Source of the DNA: Phycisphaerales bacterium UBA2402
GTDB taxonomy: Bacteria; Planctomycetota; Phycisphaerae; Phycisphaerales; UBA1924
Assembly: GCA_002343715.1 (NCBI GenBank)
Contig: DDSA01000146.1
Coordinates: 272 to 40,274, forward strand
Reading direction: 5' to 3'
Length of the DNA: 40,003 nt
This document shows, piece after piece, positions 16,878-24,744 of the stretch; the first letter of the stretch is position 1, and the number at the start of each line of letters is the position of its first letter. The translations under genes and the position numbers were made by a program. The notes under the pieces were generated by a model. That model saw nothing but the letters and a program-made list of their open reading frames with translations. It was not told the origin of the DNA and did no database searches.

Positions 16878-18710
16878 TTACTTCGAGCCTCCCTGCAGCA
16901 CCAGACGGATCGCGTCGCCGGCGCCCGTCAGGCTCTCGCCGGCGATCAGCCCGGCGCATAGTGTGACGAAGAATCGCGTGCTCCACTTCGGGTAGAGTTT
17001 CGAGAGGATCGCGCCGATCAAGGCCCCGATGAACATCGAGATGGAGTTGGTGCCCGAGATCACGAAGGCCAACCCCGCCGCGGAGCAACTGGGGACGAAG
17101 ACCGCGGCCCGCCTGGGCAATAGTTTCTCGAGGACGGGAAAGACAACCCCGGCGATGGCGGCCAGGAGCATCGCCTGCGTAGCCCCCGTGGGGAGTGAGT
17201 CCAGCCCTCGCTGGAAGACTTCCGCCACGGCTTTCCACATCGCTACCGCCGGCGCCGGCCACTCCTGGGTCAGGAGCATTTCTCGCGGATTGGGGACCAG
17301 GATCAGATAGAAATAACTGCCGACGATCGATCCGGCGACGGCCCCGCCGATCTGCGCGACCACCTGCTTCCGCGCAACAGCGCCCAGCAGGTGCCCGCAC
17401 TTGAGGTCGTGCATCAGGTCCGCGCACTGGGAGGCGGCGCCCGCGGTCACGCTCGCACCCATGAGGTTGGCCGAGGCGTTCTTGGGCAGCATGACCGCGA
17501 AGAGGAGTTGCGTGACCTTCCCCATCGCGCCCACCGGCGTGACGTTCGTTTCACCCGAGACACGCGAGGCCACAATGGCCAGCGCGAAACTCAGCACAAC
17601 GGCGAAGACGGCCGCCCACCAATGAATCCCGAAGAGCCACGTCTGCAAGGCCACACACAGCACCAGCGCCACGGCGAGCGACGCGAAGAACCAGTTCCGC
17701 GGCACATCGCCCGTGTCCTCAGCGGTTGTTGATCCGCCTTTCGAGAGTTTGAAGGCTCGCAGGATGGATGGCATGGAGAACATGAACGAGACGAGCGACC
17801 CGACCACCATGAGCGTGACCCCGGGCCAGAGCAGCCACTCCGCGAAGGGAACGATGTGGCTCTCGATCGGCAGCGTGGAGTTGATCGTCGCGGCCTGGGC
17901 TTTGTCGAGCGCCGCACGCCCGGAGTTGACCAGCCACGGGGCCAGCACGATGTAGGACAGGATCGCGCCGCCGAGCAGGGAGATGCACGACCGCAGCCCG
18001 ACAAGGCCGCCCACGGCCACCATGAGAAGCGTGGGATCGAGCGTGAGGAGGTACTTGGAGGCCGGCGCGCCGTTGACCATGAGGCCCAGGTCGGAGGCCT
18101 TTGTCAGTTTCAGGATGTTCAGCACCTTGAGCGACGCCGCGACCACCGCCCCGATCCCCAGCACAGCCACACGGCGCACAGCCTCGGCCCCGGTGTTATA
18201 GATCTCCTTCAGAGTCTCCGCACAGGCCAGCCCGCCGGGGAAGGGGAGCGCATCGCGCACGACCATCTGGCGCCGCAGCCCCATCGCCACGGCGATACCC
18301 ACGAAGCAGACGGTCGTGAGCCAGAGTGTCAGTTGCCACCAGGGAAACACGGTGCCCTCGAGCATCGTGACGGCGGGGATGGCACTGACCAGCCCGGCGC
18401 TGGAGACCGAGCCGGCCGCAGAGCAGGCCGACTGGTTGATGTTGTTTTCCAGACGACCCAGCATGCCCACACGCCCCATCGTCACCCGGCTGAGCGCGAG
18501 CCACATCACGTACGCGATCAGGATGCCCGTGATGGACATGTTGAGTCCCCAGCCGATCTTCAAGCCCGTGTAGACGTTGCAGATCGAGAGAACACCGCCG
18601 AGGATCATCCCCGTGCCCAGGGCGCGGAGCGTCAGTTGGCGCGACACGAAGTCGATCGGGGGAACCATCGGCATGTTGGCGCGCGGGAGTGGCTCGGGGC
18701 TGTTGGTCAT
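16878..18710 (-). CDS. OPT family oligopeptide/metal-chelate transporter (copy 1)
   Basis: A 610-residue membrane protein with some 14-16 hydrophobic segments. OPT signatures: LTLRALGTGMILGGVLSICN (26-45), YTGLKIGWGLNMSITG, LENNINQSACSAAGSVSSAG (87-106), LPFPGGLACAETLKEIYNTG and DLMHDLKCGHLLGA. OPT proteins are proton-coupled importers of small peptides, glutathione derivatives or siderophore-like metal chelates. The bacterial branch is mostly uncharacterised, so the substrate cannot be assigned. ATG start at 18710 with AGGAG (minus strand, 18716-18720) six bases upstream. It is followed 91 bases downstream by the P-type ATPase gene on the same strand. A second, clearly different OPT protein is encoded at 37248-39260. 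Confidence 0.92.
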   Translation of the reverse strand: MTNSPEPLPRANMPMVPPIDFVSRQLTLRALGTGMILGGVLSICNVYTGLKIGWGLNMSITGILIAYVMWLALSRVTMGRVGMLGRLENNINQSACSAAGSVSSAGLVSAIPAVTMLEGTVFPWWQLTLWLTTVCFVGIAVAMGLRRQMVVRDALPFPGGLACAETLKEIYNTGAEAVRRVAVLGIGAVVAASLKVLNILKLTKASDLGLMVNGAPASKYLLTLDPTLLMVAVGGLVGLRSCISLLGGAILSYIVLAPWLVNSGRAALDKAQAATINSTLPIESHIVPFAEWLLWPGVTLMVVGSLVSFMFSMPSILRAFKLSKGGSTTAEDTGDVPRNWFFASLAVALVLCVALQTWLFGIHWWAAVFAVVLSFALAIVASRVSGETNVTPVGAMGKVTQLLFAVMLPKNASANLMGASVTAGAASQCADLMHDLKCGHLLGAVARKQVVAQIGGAVAGSIVGSYFYLILVPNPREMLLTQEWPAPAVAMWKAVAEVFQRGLDSLPTGATQAMLLAAIAGVVFPVLEKLLPRRAAVFVPSCSAAGLAFVISGTNSISMFIGALIGAILSKLYPKWSTRFFVTLCAGLIAGESLTGAGDAIRLVLQGGSK

Positions 18711-19095
18711 CGACGCTCCTGGGAAAGGTCGTAGGCTATGGCCGGTGGGTACGCCGGGGGCGATGGTGCCGTTTCACATTTACGAATCATGACCCACATG
18801 CGGGACCCGCACGTGAACCCCTCAGGATCCTGCGGGAGGACTGCAAGAGCGGGCCTCCCGACCCGTAGTCACGCTGATCCGACAACATACTGACTGAAAA
18901 CCCGACAACCCGACTCCGAGTACATACCGTTCCCTCCTTGCAACTGCGAGCTCCCCGGCGGGTCCATCGGCTACCGGACCTACTTTCAACGACCCTTCTG
19001 CTTCATTCTTTTCTACCCAGGCCGCTCGACCGCCCCTCCAGGAGATTGTTCTTCATGCCCGAACCTTTACCCAAGAACTTCCAAGGACCCCGCTC
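18711..19095. other. 385-base divergent intergenic region
   Basis: Lies between the leftward OPT gene and the rightward macA-like gene, so it should contain both promoters; no clear -10/-35 pair stands out. It contains an inverted repeat (GGGAGG at 18834-18839, CCTCCC at 18854-18859, 14-base loop). At its right end is a tiny open frame with a good ribosome-binding site (19055-19111), listed separately. Confidence 0.5.
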
Positions 19096-19111
19096 GTGTG
19101 GAAATGGCTGA
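19055..19111 (+). CDS. Possible 18-residue leader peptide overlapping the start of the MacA-like gene
   Basis: ATG at 19055 has AGGAGA (19040-19045) nine bases upstream, a better Shine-Dalgarno sequence than that of the gene it overlaps. It would encode MPEPLPKNFQGPRSCGNG and stop at 19111, 16 bases inside the macA-like gene and in another frame. It may couple translation to macA or may simply be chance. There is no homology argument. Confidence 0.25.
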   Translation: MPEPLPKNFQGPRSCGNG

Positions 19112-20406
19112 TCGGTGCTTTCGTCGTGTTCGTCCTCGCTCTTTCGGCGGGCGGCTATTACCTGTACTCATCGGGGGAACTCAAGAAAATTCAGGAACGC
19201 TTCCAGCCGGGCGCCACGGCGGTCAAGGTCCGTTTTACCCCCGCCGTGCGGGGCGACCTGGTCCGCACTGTCTCCGCACCGGGGCAGATTGAACCCAAGA
19301 CACGCGTTCAGATCTCCGCGCAGGTCTCCGCCAAGATTCTGGCCCTGCCTTTCCGCGATGAGGGGATGCAGGTCAAGAAGGGCGACGTCCTGGTTCGGCT
19401 GGAGCAGCAGGACCTCGCGGCGCTTCTCGACAGCGCCAAGGCCCAACTCAAGAGCGAGGAAGCCAGATTGGAAGGGGCGAGGGCCGGGTTCGCCACGGCC
19501 CAGATCGAGTTCAACCGGCGGAAGGAGTTGTACGCGACCAAGGACATCAGCAAGGCCGAACTCGACCAGGCCGAGGAAACCTTCCAGCGAACTCAGAGCC
19601 AGTTGCGTGTCGCCGAGCACTCCATCGAGATCGCACGGGCCAACATCAAACGGGCGGAGAAGGACCTGGGCAACACGACCATCACAGCCCCCTTCGACGG
19701 CACGCTGACCAAACGCAACGCCGAAGAGGGCGAGACGGTCGTGGTGGGCACTCTCAACAACCCCGGCTCGGTCATCATGGAGGTCGCCGACCTCAACGTG
19801 ATGGTCATGAAAACCCGGATCGACGAGGCCAACATCGCGCCGATCCGGATCGGGCAGAAGGCCAGCGTCTACATCAACGCCTACCCGGACACGGTGTTCA
19901 CGGGCACAGTCACGCTCATCGGACTCAAACGGATCGTGGACCGCGATGGGACCGCCTACTTCGAGACCGAAATCCTCATTGACAAGCCCCCGGAACTGGT
20001 CCTCCGCTCCGGCCTGACCGCCAACGCCGATATCCAGGTCGAGACGTTCCGCGATGTGGTCAAGGTGCCGAGCCAGGCCGTTCTCGACCGGGCCATCGAC
20101 GACCTGCCCAAGGACGTGATCGTCGGAAATACGCTCATCGACCGAACAAAGAAGTACGCCCGAGTTGTGTTCACCACGGACGCCGAAGGCAAGACCAAAC
20201 CAATGCCTGTCAAGACCGGCGCCAGCGACCTGACGGACACCATCATCATGGCGGGGCTGGAGGCCGACACCTCCGTCATCTCCGGTCCGTTCAAGATCCT
20301 TGAGACACTCAAGGCGGGCCAGAAGGTCGAGGAAGACACGACCAAGCCGGGAACCAAGTCCCTCGAAGCGAAATCCGACGAAACCAAACAGCCCCCGGGC
20401 ACGTAG
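19096..20406 (+). CDS. Efflux adaptor (periplasmic) protein, MacA/HlyD type
   Basis: A 436-residue membrane-fusion protein. An N-terminal membrane anchor (WLIGAFVVFVLALSAGGYYLY, residues 4-24) is followed by a first beta/lipoyl half (VRTVSAPGQIEPKTRVQIS), a long alpha-hairpin coiled coil (about 100-180), the second lipoyl half (ITAPFDGTLTKRNAEEGETV) and a beta-barrel domain (IRIGQKASVYINAYPD). The C-terminal tail is charged and disordered (KSDETKQPPGT). Such adaptors link an inner-membrane MacB-type ABC transporter to an outer-membrane TolC-type channel for export of drugs, peptides or lipids. No TolC gene is in the window. The start is GTG at 19096, with AAGGA at 19083-19087. It heads a likely operon with the two MacB-type genes that follow. 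Confidence 0.92.
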   Translation: MWKWLIGAFVVFVLALSAGGYYLYSSGELKKIQERFQPGATAVKVRFTPAVRGDLVRTVSAPGQIEPKTRVQISAQVSAKILALPFRDEGMQVKKGDVLVRLEQQDLAALLDSAKAQLKSEEARLEGARAGFATAQIEFNRRKELYATKDISKAELDQAEETFQRTQSQLRVAEHSIEIARANIKRAEKDLGNTTITAPFDGTLTKRNAEEGETVVVGTLNNPGSVIMEVADLNVMVMKTRIDEANIAPIRIGQKASVYINAYPDTVFTGTVTLIGLKRIVDRDGTAYFETEILIDKPPELVLRSGLTANADIQVETFRDVVKVPSQAVLDRAIDDLPKDVIVGNTLIDRTKKYARVVFTTDAEGKTKPMPVKTGASDLTDTIIMAGLEADTSVISGPFKILETLKAGQKVEEDTTKPGTKSLEAKSDETKQPPGT

Positions 20407-20526
20407 GAACAGCACTCGGCCGCGCACCGGTACGCACTGAGTTCATGATTGAACGCGGCGTCCGTGCAAGCCCCGTGAGTTTCCGCCGGATCACGACGCA
20501 CCACCCCCTGTGCAACACTTCACCGC

Positions 20527-21321
20527 ATGACCATTCACCTCAGCAACATCCACAAGGTCTATCGCGTGGGCACCGAAAAGGTCCACGCGCTGCGGGGCGT
20601 TGATCTCACTATTAACCGCAACGAGTTTGTCGCGATCATGGGGTCATCGGGAAGCGGGAAAAGCACACTGATGAATATCCTGGGATGCCTCGACCAACCC
20701 ACGCGCGGATCGTACGAACTCAACGGACGCCTGACTCACCAGATGTCCGGCGGCGCCCTCGCCCGGGTGCGCAACGAGGAGATCGGCTTTGTGTTCCAGA
20801 GCTTTGAACTCCTGCCCCGCGCGACGGCGCTCAAAAACGTCGCCATGCCGCTGGCCTATTCGAGGCGTTTCTGGTGGGGCGCCACCAAACGTGCGAAGTT
20901 TGCGCTGGAGAAGGTGGGGCTCGGCCCGCGTCTGCACCACAGGCCCAATCAACTCTCCGGCGGGCAACGTCAGCGCGTCGCCATCGCGCGCGCCCTGGTG
21001 AGTCAGCCCAGCATCCTCCTCGCCGACGAGCCGACCGGCAACCTCGACAGCACGACGAGCGACGAGATCATCGCGCTCTTCAAGGCCCTGCACACCGAGG
21101 GACAGACGATCGTCATTGTCACCCACGAGGAGGATGTCGCCGGCAACGCCGAACGAATCGTGCGATTGCGCGACGGCCGCATCATGTCCGACAACCCGAC
21201 CCACAGCGATCCGATCCATCAGGCATTCCTCGCGCGCGCCCTCGACGAAGCACGACACAAGGCCGCCGATGTCTTACCCGGCGCGTCCGCCGAAGCGGTA
21301 CAGAGCGGAGGGACCGTCTGA
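20527..21321 (+). CDS. ABC transporter ATP-binding protein (MacB/LolD type)
   Basis: A 264-residue ATPase. Walker [10 protein letters not shown] (residues 39-47), the Q-loop in [21 protein letters not shown], signature [15 protein letters not shown], Walker [14 protein letters not shown] and the H-loop VTHEE are all intact. EPTGNLD after Walker B is typical of the MacB/LolD/FtsE group of mechanotransmission exporters. A C-terminal extension of about 35 residues ([18 protein letters not shown] onwards) follows the core domain. ATG start at 20527, 120 bases after macA. Its stop overlaps the start of the permease gene by four bases (CTGA), so the two are probably translationally coupled. Confidence 0.95.
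   Translation: MTIHLSNIHKVYRVGTEKVHALRGVDLTINRNEFVAIMGSSGSGKSTLMNILGCLDQPTRGSYELNGRLTHQMSGGALARVRNEEIGFVFQSFELLPRATALKNVAMPLAYSRRFWWGATKRAKFALEKVGLGPRLHHRPNQLSGGQRQRVAIARALVSQPSILLADEPTGNLDSTTSDEIIALFKALHTEGQTIVIVTHEEDVAGNAERIVRLRDGRIMSDNPTHSDPIHQAFLARALDEARHKAADVLPGASAEAVQSGGTV
21307..21312 (+). promoter_or_regulatory. Ribosome-binding site that decides the CTG start of the permease gene
   Basis: GGAGGG lies five bases before CTG at 21318 and inside the last codons of the ATPase gene. It is the strongest Shine-Dalgarno-like sequence near this junction and supports initiation at the unusual codon. Confidence 0.6.
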
Positions 21322-22559
21322 CCGTCTTCCGGCTCATCTTCCAGACCGTCGGACTCGCCCTCACCCAGATCTGGGCGAACAAGGTCCGTGCGATGCTCAC
21401 GACGCTGGGCATTATCATCGGCGTGGTGGCGGTGATCGTCCTCGCCGCCGCCGGGCATGGCTTCAAAACCTTTGTGCTCGACCAGTTCTCCTCCTTCGGC
21501 GCGAGCAAGGTCTGGATCTTCCCGCGGATGCCCCCCGAGCAGCGCGACCGCTTCTCGTTCAGGCAGATCCGCCTCAACATCCGCCAGATTGACTCGCTGA
21601 TGGCGGCAAGCCCCTCACTCGCCGCGATCACGCCTGTGATGCAGATCAACGCGACCGTGCAGCACGGCGACCGGGTACGCCAGTTCGTGCTCGTCCAGGG
21701 GGTCCGTCCGAGTTGGCACGAGATCGAAGATCGCGGCGTGATCTACGGCCGCGCCCTCATGCAGATCGATGACGATGAACGCCGTCAGGTCTGTCTCATC
21801 AACGACAAGGCGATCCAGGAACTCGCCCTGGACGCCGACCCCACGGGCACGACGATCCTCGTGGACGGGCGGCGATTCCTTGTCATCGGCGTGGTCGAGA
21901 CCAAGCAGGTCAGCCCCATGTTCGGCGGTGATGAAGCCCAGACCGAGATCTTTATCCCCTTCCGCAGCGGCGAGGCGATGCGGCCCGAGCCGCGCATGTA
22001 CGCCATCGGCAAGACCAAGGCCCCCGACCTCTTCGCCGACGTCAAGGCGGAAGTCCGTGCGCAGTTGCGCCGTGTGCGCCAGTTGCGCCCCGAGGATCCC
22101 GACACGTTCGGCATCCAGGCCATCGAAGAGGCCATTTCGCAGTTCAAAAAGGTCGCCACCGGCATCACCGTCTTCATCGCCGGGGTTGTCTCCATCTCGC
22201 TGCTCGTCGGCGGAATCGGCATCATGAACATCATGCTGGTCTCGGTCAGCGAGCGTACCCGCGAGATCGGCCTGCGCAAGGCCGTGGGCGCTCGCCCCGA
22301 GGTCATTCTGCTCCAGTTCCTGGTCGAGGCGGTGACGCTCTGTCTGGTCGGGTGCGCGGTCGGGCTGCTGCTGGGCTTCGCGGGCGTCATGGCCATGCGC
22401 ATGGGAGGGGAGGATTCCCCGGTGCACAAGGCCGAGGCCCCGATGTGGGCCATCATCCTGTCCGTCGGGTTTTCGGCGGGCACCGGCGTCATATTCGGCA
22501 TGTTCCCCGCTATCAAGGCCGCCCGGCTCGATCCGATCGAGGCCCTTCGGCACGAATAG
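21318..22559 (+). CDS. MacB-type ABC transporter permease with CTG start
   Basis: A 413-residue permease. An N-terminal helix ([20 protein letters not shown], residues 23-45) is followed by a periplasmic domain and three C-terminal helices, including the family hallmark [29 protein letters not shown], and the end [11 protein letters not shown]. No in-frame ATG, GTG or TTG occurs between the overlap with the ATPase gene and the first helix; starting at the next ATG (in VRAMLTT) would cut into that helix. CTG at 21318 overlaps the ATPase stop (CTGA) and has GGAGGG at 21307-21312, five bases upstream. I therefore take CTG as the start. With the adaptor and ATPase it forms a MacAB-like export complex; substrate unknown. 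Confidence 0.88.
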   Translation: MTVFRLIFQTVGLALTQIWANKVRAMLTTLGIIIGVVAVIVLAAAGHGFKTFVLDQFSSFGASKVWIFPRMPPEQRDRFSFRQIRLNIRQIDSLMAASPSLAAITPVMQINATVQHGDRVRQFVLVQGVRPSWHEIEDRGVIYGRALMQIDDDERRQVCLINDKAIQELALDADPTGTTILVDGRRFLVIGVVETKQVSPMFGGDEAQTEIFIPFRSGEAMRPEPRMYAIGKTKAPDLFADVKAEVRAQLRRVRQLRPEDPDTFGIQAIEEAISQFKKVATGITVFIAGVVSISLLVGGIGIMNIMLVSVSERTREIGLRKAVGARPEVILLQFLVEAVTLCLVGCAVGLLLGFAGVMAMRMGGEDSPVHKAEAPMWAIILSVGFSAGTGVIFGMFPAIKAARLDPIEALRHE

Positions 22560-22643
22560 GCCGTCAACGCATGGACCGACCCATGCTCCCCGTGGCCGAA
22601 GCGGCCCGCACACGCCGGCAGAGTCTCGGCTAACCTGCCTTTC

Positions 22644-24371
22644 GTGAACCGCATCACACCACACCTGCTCGCCGTCGCCCGCGGCGACGCCCCCGCCGAT
22701 CTTCTGATCAGCGGCGGATCGGTCTTCAACGTCTTTACGGGCGAAATACAACACGCCCAGGTCGCCATCGCGGAGGGCCGCATCGCGGGCATCGGTGACT
22801 ATGCCCCCGGCGCGGAAACCATCGACGCCCGGGGATTGATCGTCTGCCCCGGTCTGCTCGACGCCCACATGCACGTCGAATCGACGATGATGCCTCCGTC
22901 CGGATTCATCCCCTTGGCCTTGGCGCGTGGCACTGTCGGGGCGGTCTTCGACCCGCACGAGATCGCGAATGTTCTGGGCGTTCCCGGCATCCGTTACCTT
23001 ATGGATGATGCCGCGGCGTGGCCGTTCTGCGCGATGTGGGCACTCTCCTCCTGCGTGCCGAGTTCACCCCTCGAAACCGCCGGTGCCGCGATCGAGGCAG
23101 CCGACCTCGACCCCCTGTTCGATGCCTCCGGCGTCGTGGCCCTGGCCGAGATGATGAACTATCCCGGCGTCGTCGCGGGCGATCCGGGCGTCCTCGCCAA
23201 ACTGAACCTCGCCCACGCCCGCGGCCGGACCATCGACGGGCACGCCCCCGGCCTCTCCGGCGGGGCGCTGAACGCGTACATCGCGGCGGGCATCACCAGC
23301 GATCACGAGTGCATCAGCCTCGAAGAGGCTCGGGAAAAACTGCGACTGGGAATGACCATCTTCATCCGCGAGGGCAGCGCCGCGTGCAACCTGGAGGCCC
23401 TGCTCCCTCTGGTCACCGCCGAGACCAAACACCACTTCTGCTTCTGCACCGACGACCGCCACCCCGCCGATCTGGCCACGGAGGGGCACATCGATCACAT
23501 CATCCGCAAGGCCATTCGCTTGGGCCTGCCGCCCGCGTGGGCACTGGCCATGGGTAGCCTGCACACCGCCCGTCACTACGGCGTGCGCGACCTGGGGGCG
23601 GTGGCGCCCGGCAACCGAGCGTGCCTCATACTGATCGAAGCCGCGTCCGGGTGTGCGCCAAGACTCGTCTTGCACGATGGGCGCATTGTCGCCCGTGACG
23701 GGGAATACACAGGTCCCACACCCGTTCCCATCTCGCCGCCTTCCGGTGTCGTCCGATTGCCCCCGGCGATGGATGCCGGTTCGTTCCGCATTCCGGCGCC
23801 CGATGCACCTTTCATCCGTGTCATCGAGATGCGACCGGATCAGATCGTGACCGGAGAACTGCGTCTCCCGCCGCGCATCGAGAATGGAGCCTGCCTCGCC
23901 GACCCCGGCCGCGACATCCTCAAACTCGCGGTCATCGAGAGGCACCGGGGCACGGGCCGCATCGGCCTGGGCTTTGTCCGCGGCTTCGGCTTCACCCGCG
24001 GCGCCATCGCGAGCACCGTCGGCCACGATTCGCATAATCTCGCCGTGGTGGGAACCAACGACGAGGACATGTCCGCCGCCGCGAAAGCCCTGGCCGCCGC
24101 AGGGGGCGGGCTGTGTGTGGTCGCGGAATCCAACGTGCTGGCCCTGCTCCGGCTGCCCATCGCCGGATTGATGAGCGGTTCGTCGGCGGGCGAACTGATC
24201 GCGGATCAGCGCACACTGCTCGACGCCGCCGCGGCGATCGGATGCCCGCACTCGGACCCCTTCATGCCCCTGAGTTTTCTTGTGCTTCCCGTGATCCCCA
24301 CGCTCAAACTCACCGACCTGGGGCTGATCGACGTCAGGAGTTTCAGCGTGGTTGGTCTGGGAGCGCAGTAA
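22644..24371 (+). CDS. ade: Adenine deaminase
   Basis: A 575-residue amidohydrolase that would convert adenine to hypoxanthine and ammonia for purine salvage. The metal-binding HxH is His75/His77 in DAHMHVESTMM (73-83). Other adenine-deaminase landmarks are FDPHEIANVLGVPGI, TIDGHAPGLSG, SDHECISLEEA, FCTDDRHPADLATEGHID and, in the C-terminal part, GLGFVRGFGFTRGAIAST and SVGH-like TVGHDSHNLAVVG, which is characteristic of Ade rather than other amidohydrolases. The C-terminal domain is complete (VLPVIPTLKLTDLGLIDV). The start is GTG at 22644. It follows the permease gene by 84 bases on the same strand, without obvious functional link to efflux. Confidence 0.95.
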   Translation: MNRITPHLLAVARGDAPADLLISGGSVFNVFTGEIQHAQVAIAEGRIAGIGDYAPGAETIDARGLIVCPGLLDAHMHVESTMMPPSGFIPLALARGTVGAVFDPHEIANVLGVPGIRYLMDDAAAWPFCAMWALSSCVPSSPLETAGAAIEAADLDPLFDASGVVALAEMMNYPGVVAGDPGVLAKLNLAHARGRTIDGHAPGLSGGALNAYIAAGITSDHECISLEEAREKLRLGMTIFIREGSAACNLEALLPLVTAETKHHFCFCTDDRHPADLATEGHIDHIIRKAIRLGLPPAWALAMGSLHTARHYGVRDLGAVAPGNRACLILIEAASGCAPRLVLHDGRIVARDGEYTGPTPVPISPPSGVVRLPPAMDAGSFRIPAPDAPFIRVIEMRPDQIVTGELRLPPRIENGACLADPGRDILKLAVIERHRGTGRIGLGFVRGFGFTRGAIASTVGHDSHNLAVVGTNDEDMSAAAKALAAAGGGLCVVAESNVLALLRLPIAGLMSGSSAGELIADQRTLLDAAAAIGCPHSDPFMPLSFLVLPVIPTLKLTDLGLIDVRSFSVVGLGAQ

Positions 24372-24374
24372 TGC

Positions 24375-24572
24375 TCACCTCGCGGCGTGCAGCGCCCGCA
24401 TCATCCGCTCGGTGCGCTGATCCTCGTAAAAATCGCCGGCGATCAGGAGGGCGTGGATCGCCCCCGGCACCCAGAAACAAAGAGTGAGCACCAGGTTCAG
24501 CACAGCCTGGAACGGTTTGCCGCACAACAGCACAGCGACGGGGGGCAAAAGGATGGCGAGCAAGTAACGCAT
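24375..24572 (-). CDS. YqaE/Pmp3 family membrane peptide
   Basis: A 65-residue peptide with two hydrophobic segments: YLLAILLPPVAVLLCGK and a second, VLNLVLTLCFWVPGAIHALLI. The LPPxxVLL...LNxxLTL..xxPGxIHA pattern is that of the Pmp3/YqaE (UPF0057) proteolipids, thought to affect membrane potential and salt or cold tolerance. The charged tail (DFYEDQRTERMMRALHAAR) is longer than in the shortest members. The ATG at 24572 is chosen because GGAGGA lies four to six bases upstream on the minus strand; an upstream start at 24599 gives an unsupported extension. It converges on adenine deaminase (3 bases apart) and diverges from the GH31 gene. Confidence 0.85.
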   Translation of the reverse strand: MRYLLAILLPPVAVLLCGKPFQAVLNLVLTLCFWVPGAIHALLIAGDFYEDQRTERMMRALHAAR

Positions 24573-24744
24573 GAGTCCTCCCGGTGCCCGGTCGTGCACA
24601 GCGGCCCGACCGGGATTGACGTTGTTCTTTAGGGATCGGCTCCGTCTGTTTTCGTGGAAAACGCCTCGACCGCCGGAATCTCAAAGCACCCGGAGATTTC
24701 CGTGGCACCGCTCGCTGCTTCCACCCCATTCCTACGCTCGCTCT

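Noticed and set aside
18834..18859. GGGAGG/CCTCCC inverted repeat
   Set aside because: Short stem and long loop; not enough for a separate regulatory call.
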